From Neckera pumila (lineage: Eukaryota > Streptophyta > Bryopsida > Hypnales > Neckeraceae), in contig OZ018410.1 of NCBI GenBank assembly GCA_963969595.1, forward strand, positions 21,748,913 through 21,812,912: a stretch of DNA of 64,000 nucleotides. Reading direction: 5' to 3'. Positions within the stretch are counted from its first letter, which is position 1. Each line of letters starts with the position of its first letter. Made by a program: the position numbers and the translations under genes. The notes under the pieces were generated by a model that was not told the DNA's origin, did no database searches, and worked only from the letters and a program-made list of their open reading frames with translations. Positions 43,872-55,968 of this stretch are shown one piece after another.

Positions 43872-44489
43872 GTACAAAATATCTTGCATTATTTACCAGA
43901 AATCAACATTATGTGTAGGTAGCTTTTTGTGTTGGTAGTGCATACAGAGAGAAAGCAGTAGTTAGCCTCTGGAATTATAAATGTAGGCATCAATAATTAT
44001 TGTTTGTTCGAATTTTTTGTTAGTGGAAGAAAACTGCCTATAACAACACTATATTTCGTAAACAAAAATGGAGGTCTATTTTTTCAAGATTTACGGAGGG
44101 ACAATTAGTAGTTGACATAAGAAATGGGCTTTGCCTATCATGGATACAGCACACATGAATGATGAATCATTTTGTAGTATAGTACCTTATTTGCAAAGCT
44201 ATGCCAGTCTATGACGGAAGTAGCACTTGCATCTACTCAAAGAAGGAAAGAGAAGAGTTGTTGGTTAAAAGATTTGGAAATGTAAGTCTCATTTTTTGAA
44301 GAGTTTGACCAGGTTTTTTTGACAATTGTTTGAAATTGATGTATTCCAAACAATGATGTCGTAATTGGAGGGAACATGTTGAAGCCAAAGATAATGGAAG
44401 AGAATTGAACATGTGGATGTTCACTTATCAAAGGTAGTAGAGGACGTGATTAGGGAAAGCCTTAAACGTTGGTGCAACCAATTAGCAAT
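43872..44489. other. No gene recognised
   Basis: AT-rich DNA downstream of the family X remnant. It may include that element's 3' end, but no TAGTG-type terminus was identified. Confidence 0.35.
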
Positions 44490-44676
44490 TTTAGAATGAC
44501 ACAGAATCTATGCATATAAGACAAAAGTGCAACTATTCATCCTTGAAATTTTGTATTAAAAGGGGAGATCGTGTACAGTAGGTTAGCTTCCAGTGGTTGC
44601 TTTTTGATTTTTTGAAGCCAATAAATTGCACATGATAGAAATGGTTGATTTCCACATTGAGTAGCCTAACCTTGGA
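44490..44676. mobile_element. Decayed relative of the 222-bp TTAA MITE
   Basis: GTGCAACTATTCATCCT, AAATTTTGT, TACAGTAG and GGTTGATTTCCAC follow the same order as in copies A and B, but with many substitutions and without intact TTAA ends. Confidence 0.65.
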
Positions 44677-44699
44677 GATTCCGCATTACTCTAAGCCAG

Positions 44700-45440
44700 C
44701 TGTATGAATTCTTTTTTAAATTAGAAGCCAGCTGCAAAATAGACATGACGTTAAAAAATTTAATGAGATAGAAAACGTGTAGGTTGAAATTTGAAAAGTT
44801 TTTCTGATTTACAAGCAAGCCTTGGAAATAAAAAATAGAGAAATAGTAATTCTAATATTGTCCAATATGTGTGGGGAGAAAGAAAAAAAAAAATTGGAAT
44901 TTACCCAATAGATCTGGAAATGAATAATGAAGTACAATTACAATCTTTTTTTCATTTTTTTGACACTAGTGTGTTGAACAACACACTGCAAGGGTTCTGG
45001 CAGGTAGAAAGGCTAATTTCATGCTAGATAAACACAATATGTTGCCACCAAGTATTGAACCTACAACCACGCCATTTGGTTAGTATCTTTTCACCATCAT
45101 CTAGTAGTTTAGGATCATCTTGGACCACATACAATTACAAATTTGAAAACGCTGAATAGCATGTGGAGAGTGGATCATAAAGCTATTGGGCAGCAAGGGA
45201 TTTGTCTTTGAAAAAATCGATGGAATCTCTAGCGGATGTGAAGGCAATAGGACCTACTCTGCAATGAATTGCCAAGTCAAATGTCAGAGGTAGCGAAAAC
45301 AAGAAACCAACAAAGCAAGGCTATGTCAATTGATTGTAGGTGCAGCTTTTTAGAGAGTGCCAAACCAATTGAATGTACTGTTGAAATCAACTCTTTATAG
45401 CTAAAATTGTGTTAATTAGGGCCCCCTTTGTAGTAGTAAT
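44700..45440. other. No gene recognised
   Basis: AT-rich. The portion 44,990-45,120 is related to 11,880-12,020, an unclassified dispersed repeat. Confidence 0.35.
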
Positions 45441-45910
45441 GAATAGAAAATAAGTTGCACAGATGAATCATCAAGATGCATAGAAGTTGTAATGCAACTG
45501 TGAACAAGTTGCACACATGATTCACAAGTCAGAAATAAGTTGTAATGCAATTGCAAAGAAATTGTGCACATGATCCATATGAGTCACAAATAAATTGTAA
45601 TGCATTTGCAAACAAGCTACACACATAATCAACACGAGTCACAAATAAGTTGCAAAGAAATTGCATAGGACTTCATAAAGTAATCACTACAGCTGAAAAG
45701 AAGACATGACCTAGTCACAGACCAGTTGGTAAGAAGTGGCAAACATATTATAAATGAATTGCAAACTGCTTACGGCAACGTTGTCTCCAAAGCCGCATAC
45801 ATACCTTAAGCAGTTGTGAAGTAGTTAAAGGCAAGTTGAAATGAAGTTGCAAACCAATCGCATCTGAATTGCAATAAAGTCGCAAATAAGTTGCAACTTA
45901 GTCACTAACC
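45441..45910 (+). repeat. Degenerate tandem repeat rich in AATAAGTTGCA
   Basis: ACAAATAAGTTG, AATGCAA(T/C)TG, AAGAAATTG and CACACATGATTCAC words recur about every 70-75 bp at least four times, then decay rightwards into scattered GTTGCAA motifs. No coding function. Confidence 0.65.
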
Positions 45911-46651
45911 TTATACAATAATCAATATCACATAAGCAACCACGTCATAAAGCGGATCAATGAAGTTCCAAATAAGCTACCAAATGAGAAACAATCCCGT
46001 TTCGCCTTGCAATTACGATACCACTAAAAAACTTGTCCACAACAATTGGAGGCCTTCAAATTCTCACCAGTCACAAATATCCGATGCAATCCAAAAACTA
46101 GTTGCTCTTTATAGTCGCAAAACCCCTCATTTTCTTCTAGAGTTCTACATTTCTAATGTTATAAGACGAGCCACTCAAACAACTGAAAATTATGTAGATG
46201 GATTTCCCAGCTTTTAGGTTTGAATTCAAGTATTTTTCCATCCAGAAAAAAAATAGCAGTGCGGTGGTTTGGGCCTCATGCAAAGAAAATGACCTTATTT
46301 TCTAACTTAAAAATATGAGCAAATAGTGAAGACTATTGCAACTTGTAGCTCCTTCATCATAGATGTTTATATCACATGTCTTTTGATTGCAAGGTCGATG
46401 CTAATTCACAATCATCCTATAATCTATATAAATTTTTTATTTTTAAAAAATATCAAATTGAACTTTAAAATGAATTTCATATATTGGATAAGGTTATACA
46501 TAATAGAATTGCTTACAATCTAAACGCCATGAGTACAAGAAGTCATTGAAAGTGTATCACCTTGTGAATCCACCACTGTATGCCCGTAATTGAGTTATAT
46601 TCCATACGTGTCTTTAATAGGTGACTTTATTGTTGGTTGTTGGTGCTCACT
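45911..46651. other. No gene recognised
   Basis: Short frames only. No family resemblance or clear repeat structure. Confidence 0.35.
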
Positions 46652-46655
46652 TTAA

Positions 46656-48152
46656 CCCCTAAAAGTTCCTTGACTACGTTTTCACCAAAAACGCTCCAAA
46701 ACTGCCATTTCTAATATAAGTACCAAATTTTAGAAGAAAAATTAATTATGACACATGTAATCGTGAGATCTTGTAGTGCACTGGTTTGAGAAGATGTGGA
46801 AAAAAATTCAGAATTTTCCACTGTGTAGATTGCAAGATATTAGTATTTGAATTGAGAAAAATCCTTGTCTTGTCCCTACGAAAATCCGGGCAGTTGCACT
46901 TCACAGCATCACATTTGTATGAAAAAATGTCAAAAATGGTAGTTATTCTTTGGATTTGTTTTTGAAGTCAAGTTGGCTATATGCTTGAAAAATTTAAGAT
47001 CATTTGGAATTGTACAACATATAGGAAAACAATAGTAAGTAGAAAGAAGTAGAGAATATTCAAAAGACTAAATTGTTAAGAATTTTATTATGGAATTGAA
47101 AAATGCCAATTCCAATGGTTATAGTGTTGTAATAAACAATCTACACCCAATGTTTGTTTGTTTTTTCAAAAATATTGAAAATTGAGTTAACCCCTACATG
47201 CCCAGGGTCTGTTTTGGGCTTTCTGGAATTTGTTCTAAACTAAACAGAATGCCAACATTTTGATAAGTTGTATCAATTTTTTTTGAATTATAACCGTACA
47301 AATTCAAATTGGACATGTTAGAGATCTCATAGGAAAAGAAAACACAACAATATCACTTATGGAGTGAAAGATTATAATGTTGGACCATGAGGGTGCTAAA
47401 ACTGCAAAAATCTTTCAATCTTCATTACACAAGTCAAATCTAAAAATTTGGTTTAATATGAGGTTAAAGGGCCTCTTGTATAACCCCGATCAATTTATGG
47501 CTTTTTAAAATCTACTCTACAATTTTTTTAAATGAATTTTGAATGAGATTTTTTCTCCAAGATCTAGTGTATTTGAGGCTCATTTCCAAGAGCTCTCAAC
47601 ACTACGGGAAGTCAAGATTGCAATGGGTACTCTTGTGCAAAAACTTGAATAGAAAAATCACTATCATTTATTTTCAAGATTGTATTTTTGGTGCTAAAAT
47701 TAGACTTCAAGAAGAACTTTTTTAAAATACAAACTACTAAAAATAGCAACTTCATTAGATTTTATTTAACTTCAAAGTTTTGCAAACACCAAATTGGGGG
47801 TGCCTTGGGCATTTAGGGGTTAAATAAAGGACTTCAAAGTTTACTTTAGAGTAGAGATTCCATAACTACTTGCAAACTAAAACTCCTCAGAATTTTCCTC
47901 TCATAAATCAAAATGGGATGATTCAAAGCTTACTATGTATATAGGAATCTAAAGAACCAATTCCAATTTTTTATTTTATTAAAAGTGATTTTTTCAAAAT
48001 TTATGAAAAAATCACTTCTATGTTGGGCCTTAAAGCTACTCCTCGGGAAAATGTTGTGTAAAAATTTAAAATAAAAAAAATAAAAACTCCATTCATAATG
48101 AGCTGCCCAAAATTGCTATGTTCCCCCAAAGCAATGTTTGGGCATTTAGGGA
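46656..48152. mobile_element. piggyBac-like family-2 element interrupted by another TTAA element
   Basis: TTAA at 46,652-46,655 and 48,153-48,156 flank CCCCTAAAAGTTCC...TTGGGCATTTAGGGA. The family-2 sequence is colinear with 10,147-10,959 up to GAAAATTGAGTTAA, then resumes at ATAAAGGACTTCAAAGTTTA after the nested element. Without the insert and one TTAA it is about 864 bp. Confidence 0.88.
47191..47819. mobile_element. Nested TTAA-flanked piggyBac-like element (629 bp)
   Basis: The ends CCCCTACATGCCCAGGG and CCTTGGGCATTTAGGGG are imperfect inverted repeats. TTAA occurs at 47,187-47,190 and 47,820-47,823. Copies of the host element at about 10,670 and 39,612 carry sequence at the corresponding position without the insert (the first with a single TTAA), which marks TTAA as a genuine target duplication. 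The interior is unrelated to families 1 and 2. Confidence 0.92.
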
Positions 48153-48159
48153 TTAAAAA

Positions 48160-48440
48160 GGCTTTGAAAGTAGATATCTCTCCATTTTTGGATCAAAATT
48201 CTTGATTTTTACTTTGCTATGCCATTTCAGACATTTATTAGGAAAAGCATTATTCTTTCATCCAAATTGCAAAAAAAAATAGAGACAAGTAATGATTATA
48301 AGTGCACATAACTTTGAAACACCTAAAAATTTTGTAGATTCATCAAATTTTCACTTTTGAAATATTAGAGAAACTTATAACATCATAGCAAGATATAATT
48401 ACTACTATAACAAAATGACTATTTAGAATAGTTTGAACTG
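48160..48440. other. No gene recognised
   Basis: Short AT-rich spacer between two transposable elements. Confidence 0.4.
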
Positions 48441-48628
48441 CACTGCATGAGGGATTTAAGGGGACCCATACTAATTAATTGACATTTTGCATTATATAAA
48501 TATCTACCTTTGTATTAGATCAATAGTTATTGAAGTGTCCAAGGACTACACAACATGTTTCAAACATCTATAGTTTTTCATAATAAGTCCCTTTAATTTT
48601 TTGCTCCCCTTAATACCCCTATTTCGTA
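48441..48628. mobile_element. Second copy of the 5,811 MITE family (inverted)
   Basis: CACTGCATGAGGGATTTAAG, then GGGACCCATACTAATTAATT...TATATAAATATCT, matches the reverse complement of 5,811-5,972. The right end, CCCCTTAATACCCCTATT, corresponds to the other terminus. The terminal bases are diverged. Confidence 0.65.
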
Positions 48629-49861
48629 ACCTTATCACAAGGACATACTATTCAACATCAATGTAGTGCTGACATTGTAGCATTTGTGGTGTATAGGGTG
48701 ATGTTATTAGATAGGTCATATTGATTTTCATACTATCCAATTATTCACCCATACTAAATACCATATCAAGTGGAGTGATTTTGTACAAAATCACTTGCAG
48801 CACTTTGTCAACAATTGCGCTCTGACTGAAATAATTTAGAATAATCATGTACGGATCCTGTCAATCTTCTGCACATGTTGGATGCCTTAGTGCCTTACAT
48901 GGTAATTTGCAATCCTATTCTGATTACAGAATGATTCTGAGGAGATACTGACAAGGAATTCTGACAGTGAACAGCTCAAGGTGCTTCTCAATGCAGGCAT
49001 CTTCTTCCATCCTCAAGAGTCAGGGTTTGGGTTGTAGCAAACTTGTAACTCTCAGAAATGGAAGTACTTACATGCCTGCACCTACTTAGCTGCACATAGC
49101 CACAGTCATACAAGTTCTGAACCATAACCCCAGCCAACTGGGAACACAAATTTCTGGATCTCCCAATATCAGAACTGGGATTGAAGTCAACTATGACCTT
49201 GGAGACTCACTGGTGTATTTGTACAAGAAGACATTGATGTCATTGTACTGTACAATTCATTGTAGGCTAAGTTCTAACTATATCACTGGGTACTTGTCTT
49301 GGAAAAAAGAAAGAAGAAAAAAAGAAAATGATTCAAGGTCTTGAACATCTCCATGAATTGATCAATGTAACACATGTGGTAACCTGGGGGTCTTGGACTT
49401 GCAATGAAACATGTGCAAATATCAAGGTGGGTACCCATACTACAACACTAAAAATGTGAACCTTCTATCCAAGTAGTTAAGTAACCATACGTCCACATAG
49501 TTTGGTCTGAGGACATTTTCACAACATGAAAACAAGCTTGTATTTCTTCTTTATTACAAATTTACAGACACGAGTGCAATAAGAAGTGCAATAAGAAGAT
49601 GGATTAGATATTCTTCAAGTGGCCTAGGCTCAAGAAGATTACTGGACGTAATACCAAGTAGTTTATTATATCTTGAACGTCCATATTTTAGCTACAAATT
49701 ATGCAAAAAGGATTAAGGTGGGCATACCTTGCAGTTCCCCTATCCCCATACGCACACCCCAGCCCAAAAATCTCGGACTAGTGTAGATAGGGGATGCAAT
49801 TAGTAAAGGGATGATAATGGGTATGTTTACCTGAGTTCCAACTTCCTTCTGTCCAGCCAAA
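48629..49861. other. No gene recognised
   Basis: Moderately AT-rich sequence with no convincing frame, RNA gene or repeat. Confidence 0.35.
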
Positions 49862-51280
49862 ATGAGAGACACAGTTGCCTCAAAATTCAGGCTTCGTACT
49901 CTGTGCAGGCAAATGGTACAAGAATCGTACAAGAAAACGATGCAAATTGTGCAAACAATCGTACATGAAGACGATACAAATTGTATTTCGGTACTGCTCT
50001 GTCGACTTTATCTTTTGAGCGGGGCAGGTGCAGACATTGTAGGCCTTGCAATTTTAGAGAGACAGAGACGTTCCTCTTTTCACGAATTTCAATGGTAAAG
50101 TCAGACACCAGGACAGTAGCAAAAGTTGAGAAGATGGCGATTTTAGACAACAGGCATGTACGCTTGAATGTCAGGTCAAGGAGCTCGCACTGTCTGCACT
50201 TCTGCCTCTAGACGGAAGTCTGCAGTTCAAGTCATTTGCACTAACAGTGTTAATACAGCAGTTTGAGGGCGTTGTCGGTTTCTGCAACTTCTTTGCGTCG
50301 ACAAGGCTCTACAGACCGTATGCTCTATCCGATCCTTCGTCCAGAAGGACTCTCTGCATGACAACCACCGACCTCATCAACGCTTGTTTGCTAAAACGAG
50401 CTCGAGGAATGAGCGCGCAAATTTCCAGGAAAGTGAACTTGCTCATAATAAAAAAATTAGGATTGAGATATTAGAGGTGATTTCCGCAATACGCATTGTT
50501 GGCTCAAGTCAATAAGGCAAATTTGGTCGGACACTGTCGCTCTTCCAATTCTACTTGGGATACGTGCAAGAGGGACGATAATCGTTGTTCGGTTTGTTCA
50601 CCCCCCGAGGTTGGACAGGACGACTGGCACACAGCTTCGAAGACTGTGCGACGCAGACGACTCGGACAGATGTGGGATTCTGATGTACTGACAAAATCTC
50701 AAAGATTACAGCTATTCATAGTAGACAATATTCGACAAGTTTTCCCAAAAAAACTGTGTACTGAACTGCTCGAAGCGTAGATACAGTATACACATACGGC
50801 AGGGGATTCAGGCATTTAAAGAGTAGCACAATGTTGCAGGAAATTTGTTTACGAATGTTCTTGGATTTCATGGAGATGATTCCTGCAAAATTGCATTAAA
50901 ATTTACACTCAACTACTGAAGCGTTGGAAACGGGTACAATCTTGGCATGTCGACTACAAAATGAGAATGTCAAGACCATACTGTCACATGAGCTGCTGGG
51001 TCGCCGCTTTGGTGATGAAAAACTCGGGTCATAAAGATATCGAACCCTGATTGCGGGCAACACCAACAGCATGGACACTCGCAGTTCGGAGACTTTTCTC
51101 TGCTCAGCATGCTAATTTCGCCAGCTGTGCCAATTCGTTCACACAACAGAAGTTGTTCGGCAAGTATGTTTTCAGGTGATGAAACAGGGGTATTCCTATT
51201 AGCCATTTGCAATTACCTAAGCTACCTTACCGAGCGATACAAGTGCTCTGTTTTTCATTGCTAGGAAATGAAAATATACT
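49862..51280 (+). other. Gene-like but unassigned region
   Basis: GC content rises and several plus-strand frames overlap: 49,862-50,098; about 50,140-50,474 (CQVKELALSALLPLDGSLQF...VVGFCNFFAS); and 50,496-50,780 (ending LQLFIVDNIRQVFPKKLCTELL). Another protein-like stretch is at about 50,906-51,032 (ALETGTILACRLQNENVKTI). I do not recognise the protein and cannot place splice sites. It may be a decayed gene, exons of an unknown gene, or the 3' flank of the minus-strand TMEM230 gene. Confidence 0.3.
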
Positions 51281-51403
51281 ACCACCACCATGACTAACGG
51301 TGGAACAGTGACCACCGGAAGCATCAAATGGTGCGAGGAAGTGGAAAAAATAGTGAAACCTTATATCCTAGCCGCCAGCAAAATGTTCTTCTTCGGAGGT
51401 AGA

Positions 51404-51772
51404 CTAATAAGCAGGAATCCGCGAGTAAGAATATCCTTTGTAGCCGCGCCACGAGTAGTAGGCAATGCGAGTCTCGTAGAACCCGGGCAGGAAAAGGAGT
51501 ATGCCGAGCACCAGAAAGCCATACGCCTGCGAGGAGTCGCCCTCCATGTGCTCAGTGTAGATGAACTGGGAAATAACTAGGAACAGGCAGCCAAATGCAA
51601 GCAAGACAACCGCCAGAGCAATTGACTTCCACGGTACTTCCTCCGGTAGCTCGAAGCGGTAACGCAGGTCCTCGTGGGCGGCAGTCGTCCGCCCTGAGAA
51701 TGCTAACTTCTCTCTCCGATCATCTTGATGAGAAGACAGCGCAGAATAACGCAGTTGTGACCGCTCTCCCAT
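51404..51772 (-). CDS. TMEM230-family membrane protein, 122 aa
   Basis: TMEM230 proteins are small two-helix membrane proteins of the endomembrane and vesicle system; the precise role in plants is unsettled. A hydrophilic N-terminus (MGERSQLRYSALS) leads to EEVPWKS at 44-50, a first helix at about 50-72 (IALAVVLLAFGCLFLVISQF), a short loop (HMEGDSSQAYG), a second helix at about 84-98, then the family signature LPGFYETRIAYYSWRG and a C-terminal YSYSRIPAY. The ATG at 51,772 is chosen because the RYSxL N-terminus and 122-aa length match plant homologues. Upstream in-frame ATGs at 51,784 and 51,856 would add residues atypical of the family. The coding sequence is intact and intronless here; the stop is TAG at 51,404-51,406. 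The plus-strand frame 51,290-51,580 is its shadow. Confidence 0.92.
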   Translation of the reverse strand: MGERSQLRYSALSSHQDDRREKLAFSGRTTAAHEDLRYRFELPEEVPWKSIALAVVLLAFGCLFLVISQFIYTEHMEGDSSQAYGFLVLGILLFLPGFYETRIAYYSWRGYKGYSYSRIPAY

Positions 51773-51784
51773 TTCGCCCCTCAT

Positions 51785-53960
51785 GGCAACCCGAACACCT
51801 CGCAGATGAGTAATGCACACCTTAGGAGTCATCCGGATGCGATTAACCGCAAACAAAGCTCATTCGAACCACTATTACTTCTTGATGACTGCGAACAACC
51901 TTCAACCTTCAGGTGTCACTTTCGAAGGTCAGTTCTCGCACAGAGCGTCAAGCTTCCGGTCAAACTTCATATGATACATTCAAACAGATCGGAAAGTCCC
52001 GCTCACAATACTGACACCGCGTACGCGATACAGCGACCGAGCCATAAGATTAGCAAACCTGTTCGGACAAAAGACATGTCAGCTCCAATTTTCCATGAAA
52101 TTGATGCAGAGTGGGGACACTAATTGAACAAGTCTTTCCGTACGCCTTGAAAGAACACTAATCATCCCCAAAGCGAAGCAAATAACTGCTTTGGTGATAT
52201 CCAACCCCAATATGAGATTTTGAAGCAAAAAGAAGGGAGATGTTGAAGCAAGCACTACGTTCATCTTAAAGATACAGAAAATGAGACTGAGAAAAGGCGT
52301 CTAATTAGCGTTTAATCAAAGATGAAGCCAATAGTGGAAAAAGAAACAATGCAGCTCTAAGATCGAGGGATTGCAGAACAAAATCCAGGCTTGATTTTCT
52401 GTCAGAGCCTACTCTGGCGCGCAAGCTACTAAGCGTGCCATCACCATAGCCAACACAGCAGCTCACACGCATGAACTGACAGCAAGAAATGGCGACCGAC
52501 AGATAGCAGGCAGAGAGCAATGCTAACCTGACAATTGATGGTGCAAGTATCCACTTGACAGACGTCACTCCGCAGCAATCCTTGACCTCCAATTACTGTA
52601 GATCCAAAAAAACTGAGATTAAATCCAAAAAAATCCGATAGATTAGCCTACAAATTGAACCGACTGTCAGACCGAAGCTTCACCGCCAGACCTTTTGCAC
52701 AGAAAAGACAACACAGCAAGGGCAAACTCACCTCTACGCAAAGCACTGGCGGGAACCAAAAGAACGAGTTCGCTCAAATTTACTCATGGACTTGGGAGTG
52801 AAAGCAAACTAAAACGAATATCTCCGACCCGAATCACTCGATTTCTAAGCGGACGTCACAGCATTATAGATTAAAACTAGGGAAAGAACTTACAGAGAAA
52901 TAAACAACGTAATGCATGGACTCGATTGCGCGCGCGTACTTCCCAGTGCTATTCAAACAATACGAAACAACACTGCTGAACAGAAGAAAGAGCGCTTCAG
53001 GTAATTAGACAAGCTTCAAACGGAACAGCGCTGACAGTGCTCACTCCCGAAAAACAGGAAAGAGTATTGCTGAGACCGATATTCTAAACAGAAAAATAAG
53101 GATACAATAGTGCTAAGATCCAAAGTAATGAAAGACTCCCGAGAATGCTATTCCAAACTGTCCAAGAGGTCAAGAATGGAGTGATATACGAAGGAAAAGG
53201 TTGAAGAGAAGGGAGCAAAGCCAAGACCAAGAAACAGAGTATGGAAGACACCAAGGAGCACACATGTACATATAGAGAAGAGTATGACGGCGTTGAAGGA
53301 AGTAACAGCGAGCGAGCATGAGCAAGAATGGAAAGGAGGCCAAAAGTAGGTTACAGTGTGTCACCTTAAAAAGGAAAGAAGCGCCGGAAGCTTTTAGCAG
53401 CAGCTAAGCTTAAGATGCAGTTGCTGTAGGAGCGCAGGGGCAGGGAGAGGTGATAGTGGCGCAGTGGAGGTGCCGGGATGCAGAGGTAGTACGCTTGGGA
53501 ATTAGGAGAAAGGGCGGCTGCAAAAGTGCAGGCCACAGAGGGATGCAGTGGTTATCACTTAAGTCATGGTTTTAATTTGCTCTGCAACGCTTAAAGCCTA
53601 GCTTGCCTAGGCGCCTGGACATGAAAGCTCCCGTCACGCGCCACAGATTCACGCGCAGGAAATCCATTACGAGAGCCGGAAGCACGAGAGCGCGCCGTTA
53701 AGGTAAGTTATGCCAGGGATCTCAATGTAGCAAATCTAACCAAATTTCGAAGGGTACGTTCTTACCGAGGGGGGAAATATGAAACTGAGAGCATCCGCAC
53801 CGGCACTCGTCAAATTTGACACGCTAAAAGTTTACATGTACTTTTGAAGAGACCTCAACCCCAAACCGTGCTTACCAAATGTGCCCATAAATAGTCAATT
53901 AATCATTCATCCAGTGGAATATAAGATAAAGCCATTGCTTGCTTGATTGGTTAAGATTGC
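51785..53960 (-). promoter_or_regulatory. Upstream region of the TMEM230 gene
   Basis: Composition stays near 45% GC for about 2 kb, unlike the AT-rich DNA further right, and fades after about 53,750. This fits a promoter plus a 5' leader, possibly with an intron. No other protein-coding frame was recognised. A GC-rich palindromic patch (GCTTGCCTAGGCGCC) lies near 53,602. Confidence 0.35.
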
Positions 53961-53980
53961 TTATTATGAGAATGTTTTAG

Positions 53981-54184
53981 AGGACTTTGAAGATTTGTCA
54001 TCCTAGTTTGGAGCGTGTCAAATTCTTGGCGCAAGCTGGTGTAGATGCTCTTGGGATGTCAAAGCACTTCCTTATCCATACTCTTGATGATGAACATAGT
54101 GCTTTAGGGCAAACTTTCTTCCAAATAATTTTTCACTCATCTCAAATAACACTAGAACCTTTAAAAGAAAATTTGTCTTTATGA
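53981..54184 (+). other. Unrecognised short frame
   Basis: A plus-strand frame encodes ICHPSLERVKFLAQAGVDAL...HTLDDEHSALGQTFFQ. Its composition is protein-like but no start or stop context confirms a gene. A faint resemblance to one mTERF repeat was considered and not accepted. It may be a fragment of a nuclear gene moved by a transposon. Confidence 0.2.
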
Positions 54185-55964
54185 TCAATTTGATGCAAAC
54201 AAAGTAATTAATATATTCATACAAAATATAAGCAAGAATGAGCAAATTTTCAAAGCAACATTCATTGCATCAAAGATTACTTTTCAAACATTATTCTCCA
54301 AATTGCTCTCAACTAAACACTATTCACCAATTGTAGGATTTGTGTTAGATTGAAGAGAGACAAGGTATTGAAGAAAGCTTGTTCTTCTAGGAAATGAGTG
54401 GTCTCATTTCCTTGGAAATCTTTAAATCATTTTATTTTGATTAAAAAATAGAAAGCTATGACATTTTTATTTTGTAAAAAATAACATTTTAAGTTGTTTT
54501 TAAATCAACCTTTAATAGTATTAGAAAAAAATAAAGAGCATAGGGTGTAGATTGTCTATTTAAACAATATCACTATTGAAATTGGCATTTTTCAATTACT
54601 TTTTTGTTTACTACAAATTTGGTATCCTACCCTCCTTTTCATTGAAAAACAAAATAAAAAATGATTATAAAGTTTTTACTTTTTATTTTTTTTCGTGTAT
54701 TATCACCTTACAAGCTCAACGTGATATTTTTCTTTCAATTTGTAATACATTTTGTTTAATAAAAAAGGATGAAAGACAAAACTCATCTATGATAGATTGA
54801 AAAAACCTTGTTTCAAAATTTTGTGCATCAGAATACTATAAGTGGTGAGGTTTTAACTTCATAAATTAAAAAAAATGTATACTTGAATAAGATTCCAAAT
54901 AAATTCAACAATATTTGCAAATCTATTTTAAAATATTAAATAGAAAGAATTCAAATTTTTTTAAGGGCGTTTTGGGATAATTATTGAGGAAAAACAACCT
55001 CAAAACTTTAATCCTTTACATCTGAGGGGAGCCAAATGGTCTTCTAAAGCATGTAGTTTTAAATAATGTGAAATCTATTCAAATCTATAATTTTGTGCAA
55101 ACTGAAGAAATGTTAGAAATCTTGCACTACACAAAATGGCATGATTTTTACTTGCATTTTAAATTGTGAAGATATGCAAATCATCTTCAAATATCTTCAT
55201 ATACATTAGCAATATGTTGATAATATAATAATGTACCACAACAACAACAAAGGAACTTCTACTTTGACATAAAGTATGGCCCTCTATTATGACCGCTACT
55301 TATAAAATCATTCACCTATGTACTAGTGGTTGACACATGACTGTCAAAATATCAACTACCAAGTATATAAAGACAATTATAGATATGTGATATGTGCTAA
55401 TGTTTTATTTCTATCCAATATGTTGATGAATATTAAAATTTGGAGCACCACTATAACATTTAGTATCGCCACTTTGGCACTTTTTAAAAAATAGAAAAAA
55501 CTAACTAAAACACGTATCTTAACACACACCAACGCACTTCCACTTTTTATGATTAAAAACTATGTACAAACTTCTATAATTCTAAGAATCGATAGGAGGC
55601 TCCAAAACCGACTCTTTTGACAGTATTAGAAATGAAGGTACATTTTGACCTTCAATACCCACTCCTAGCTTTACCTCAAAGCACCAAGTAGTTTCAAGAG
55701 CAACCAATAGAAGTTGAAAAGTTCTTTGACACAATCAATGGAAGTTGAACATTTCATGCTGCAAAGGTGCAATCTATTTAAAGTAAGTTTCTTAGGCATG
55801 AATAGTTATTTGAATTATGCTTTCAACTTTGAAAATTCATAGAACATGGTGCAAATATCACATGAAATAACAAATTAAGATACAAATTAAAATACGAATT
55901 GGATTGGTTTTTACCTAGCAAGGACAACAAAAACGTTGTTTTTGGGTGCTTCTACCTTATTTCC
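54185..55964. other. AT-rich intergenic DNA, nothing recognised
   Basis: Very AT-rich with short frames only. No MITE ends or coding similarity stand out. Confidence 0.4.
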
Positions 55965-55968
55965 TTAA

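Noticed and set aside
51290..51580. 96-codon plus-strand frame
   Set aside because: It is the antisense shadow of the TMEM230 coding sequence.
53981..54184. Possible mTERF-repeat protein fragment
   Set aside because: Only one repeat-like stretch, weak resemblance and no neighbouring repeats; left as unrecognised.
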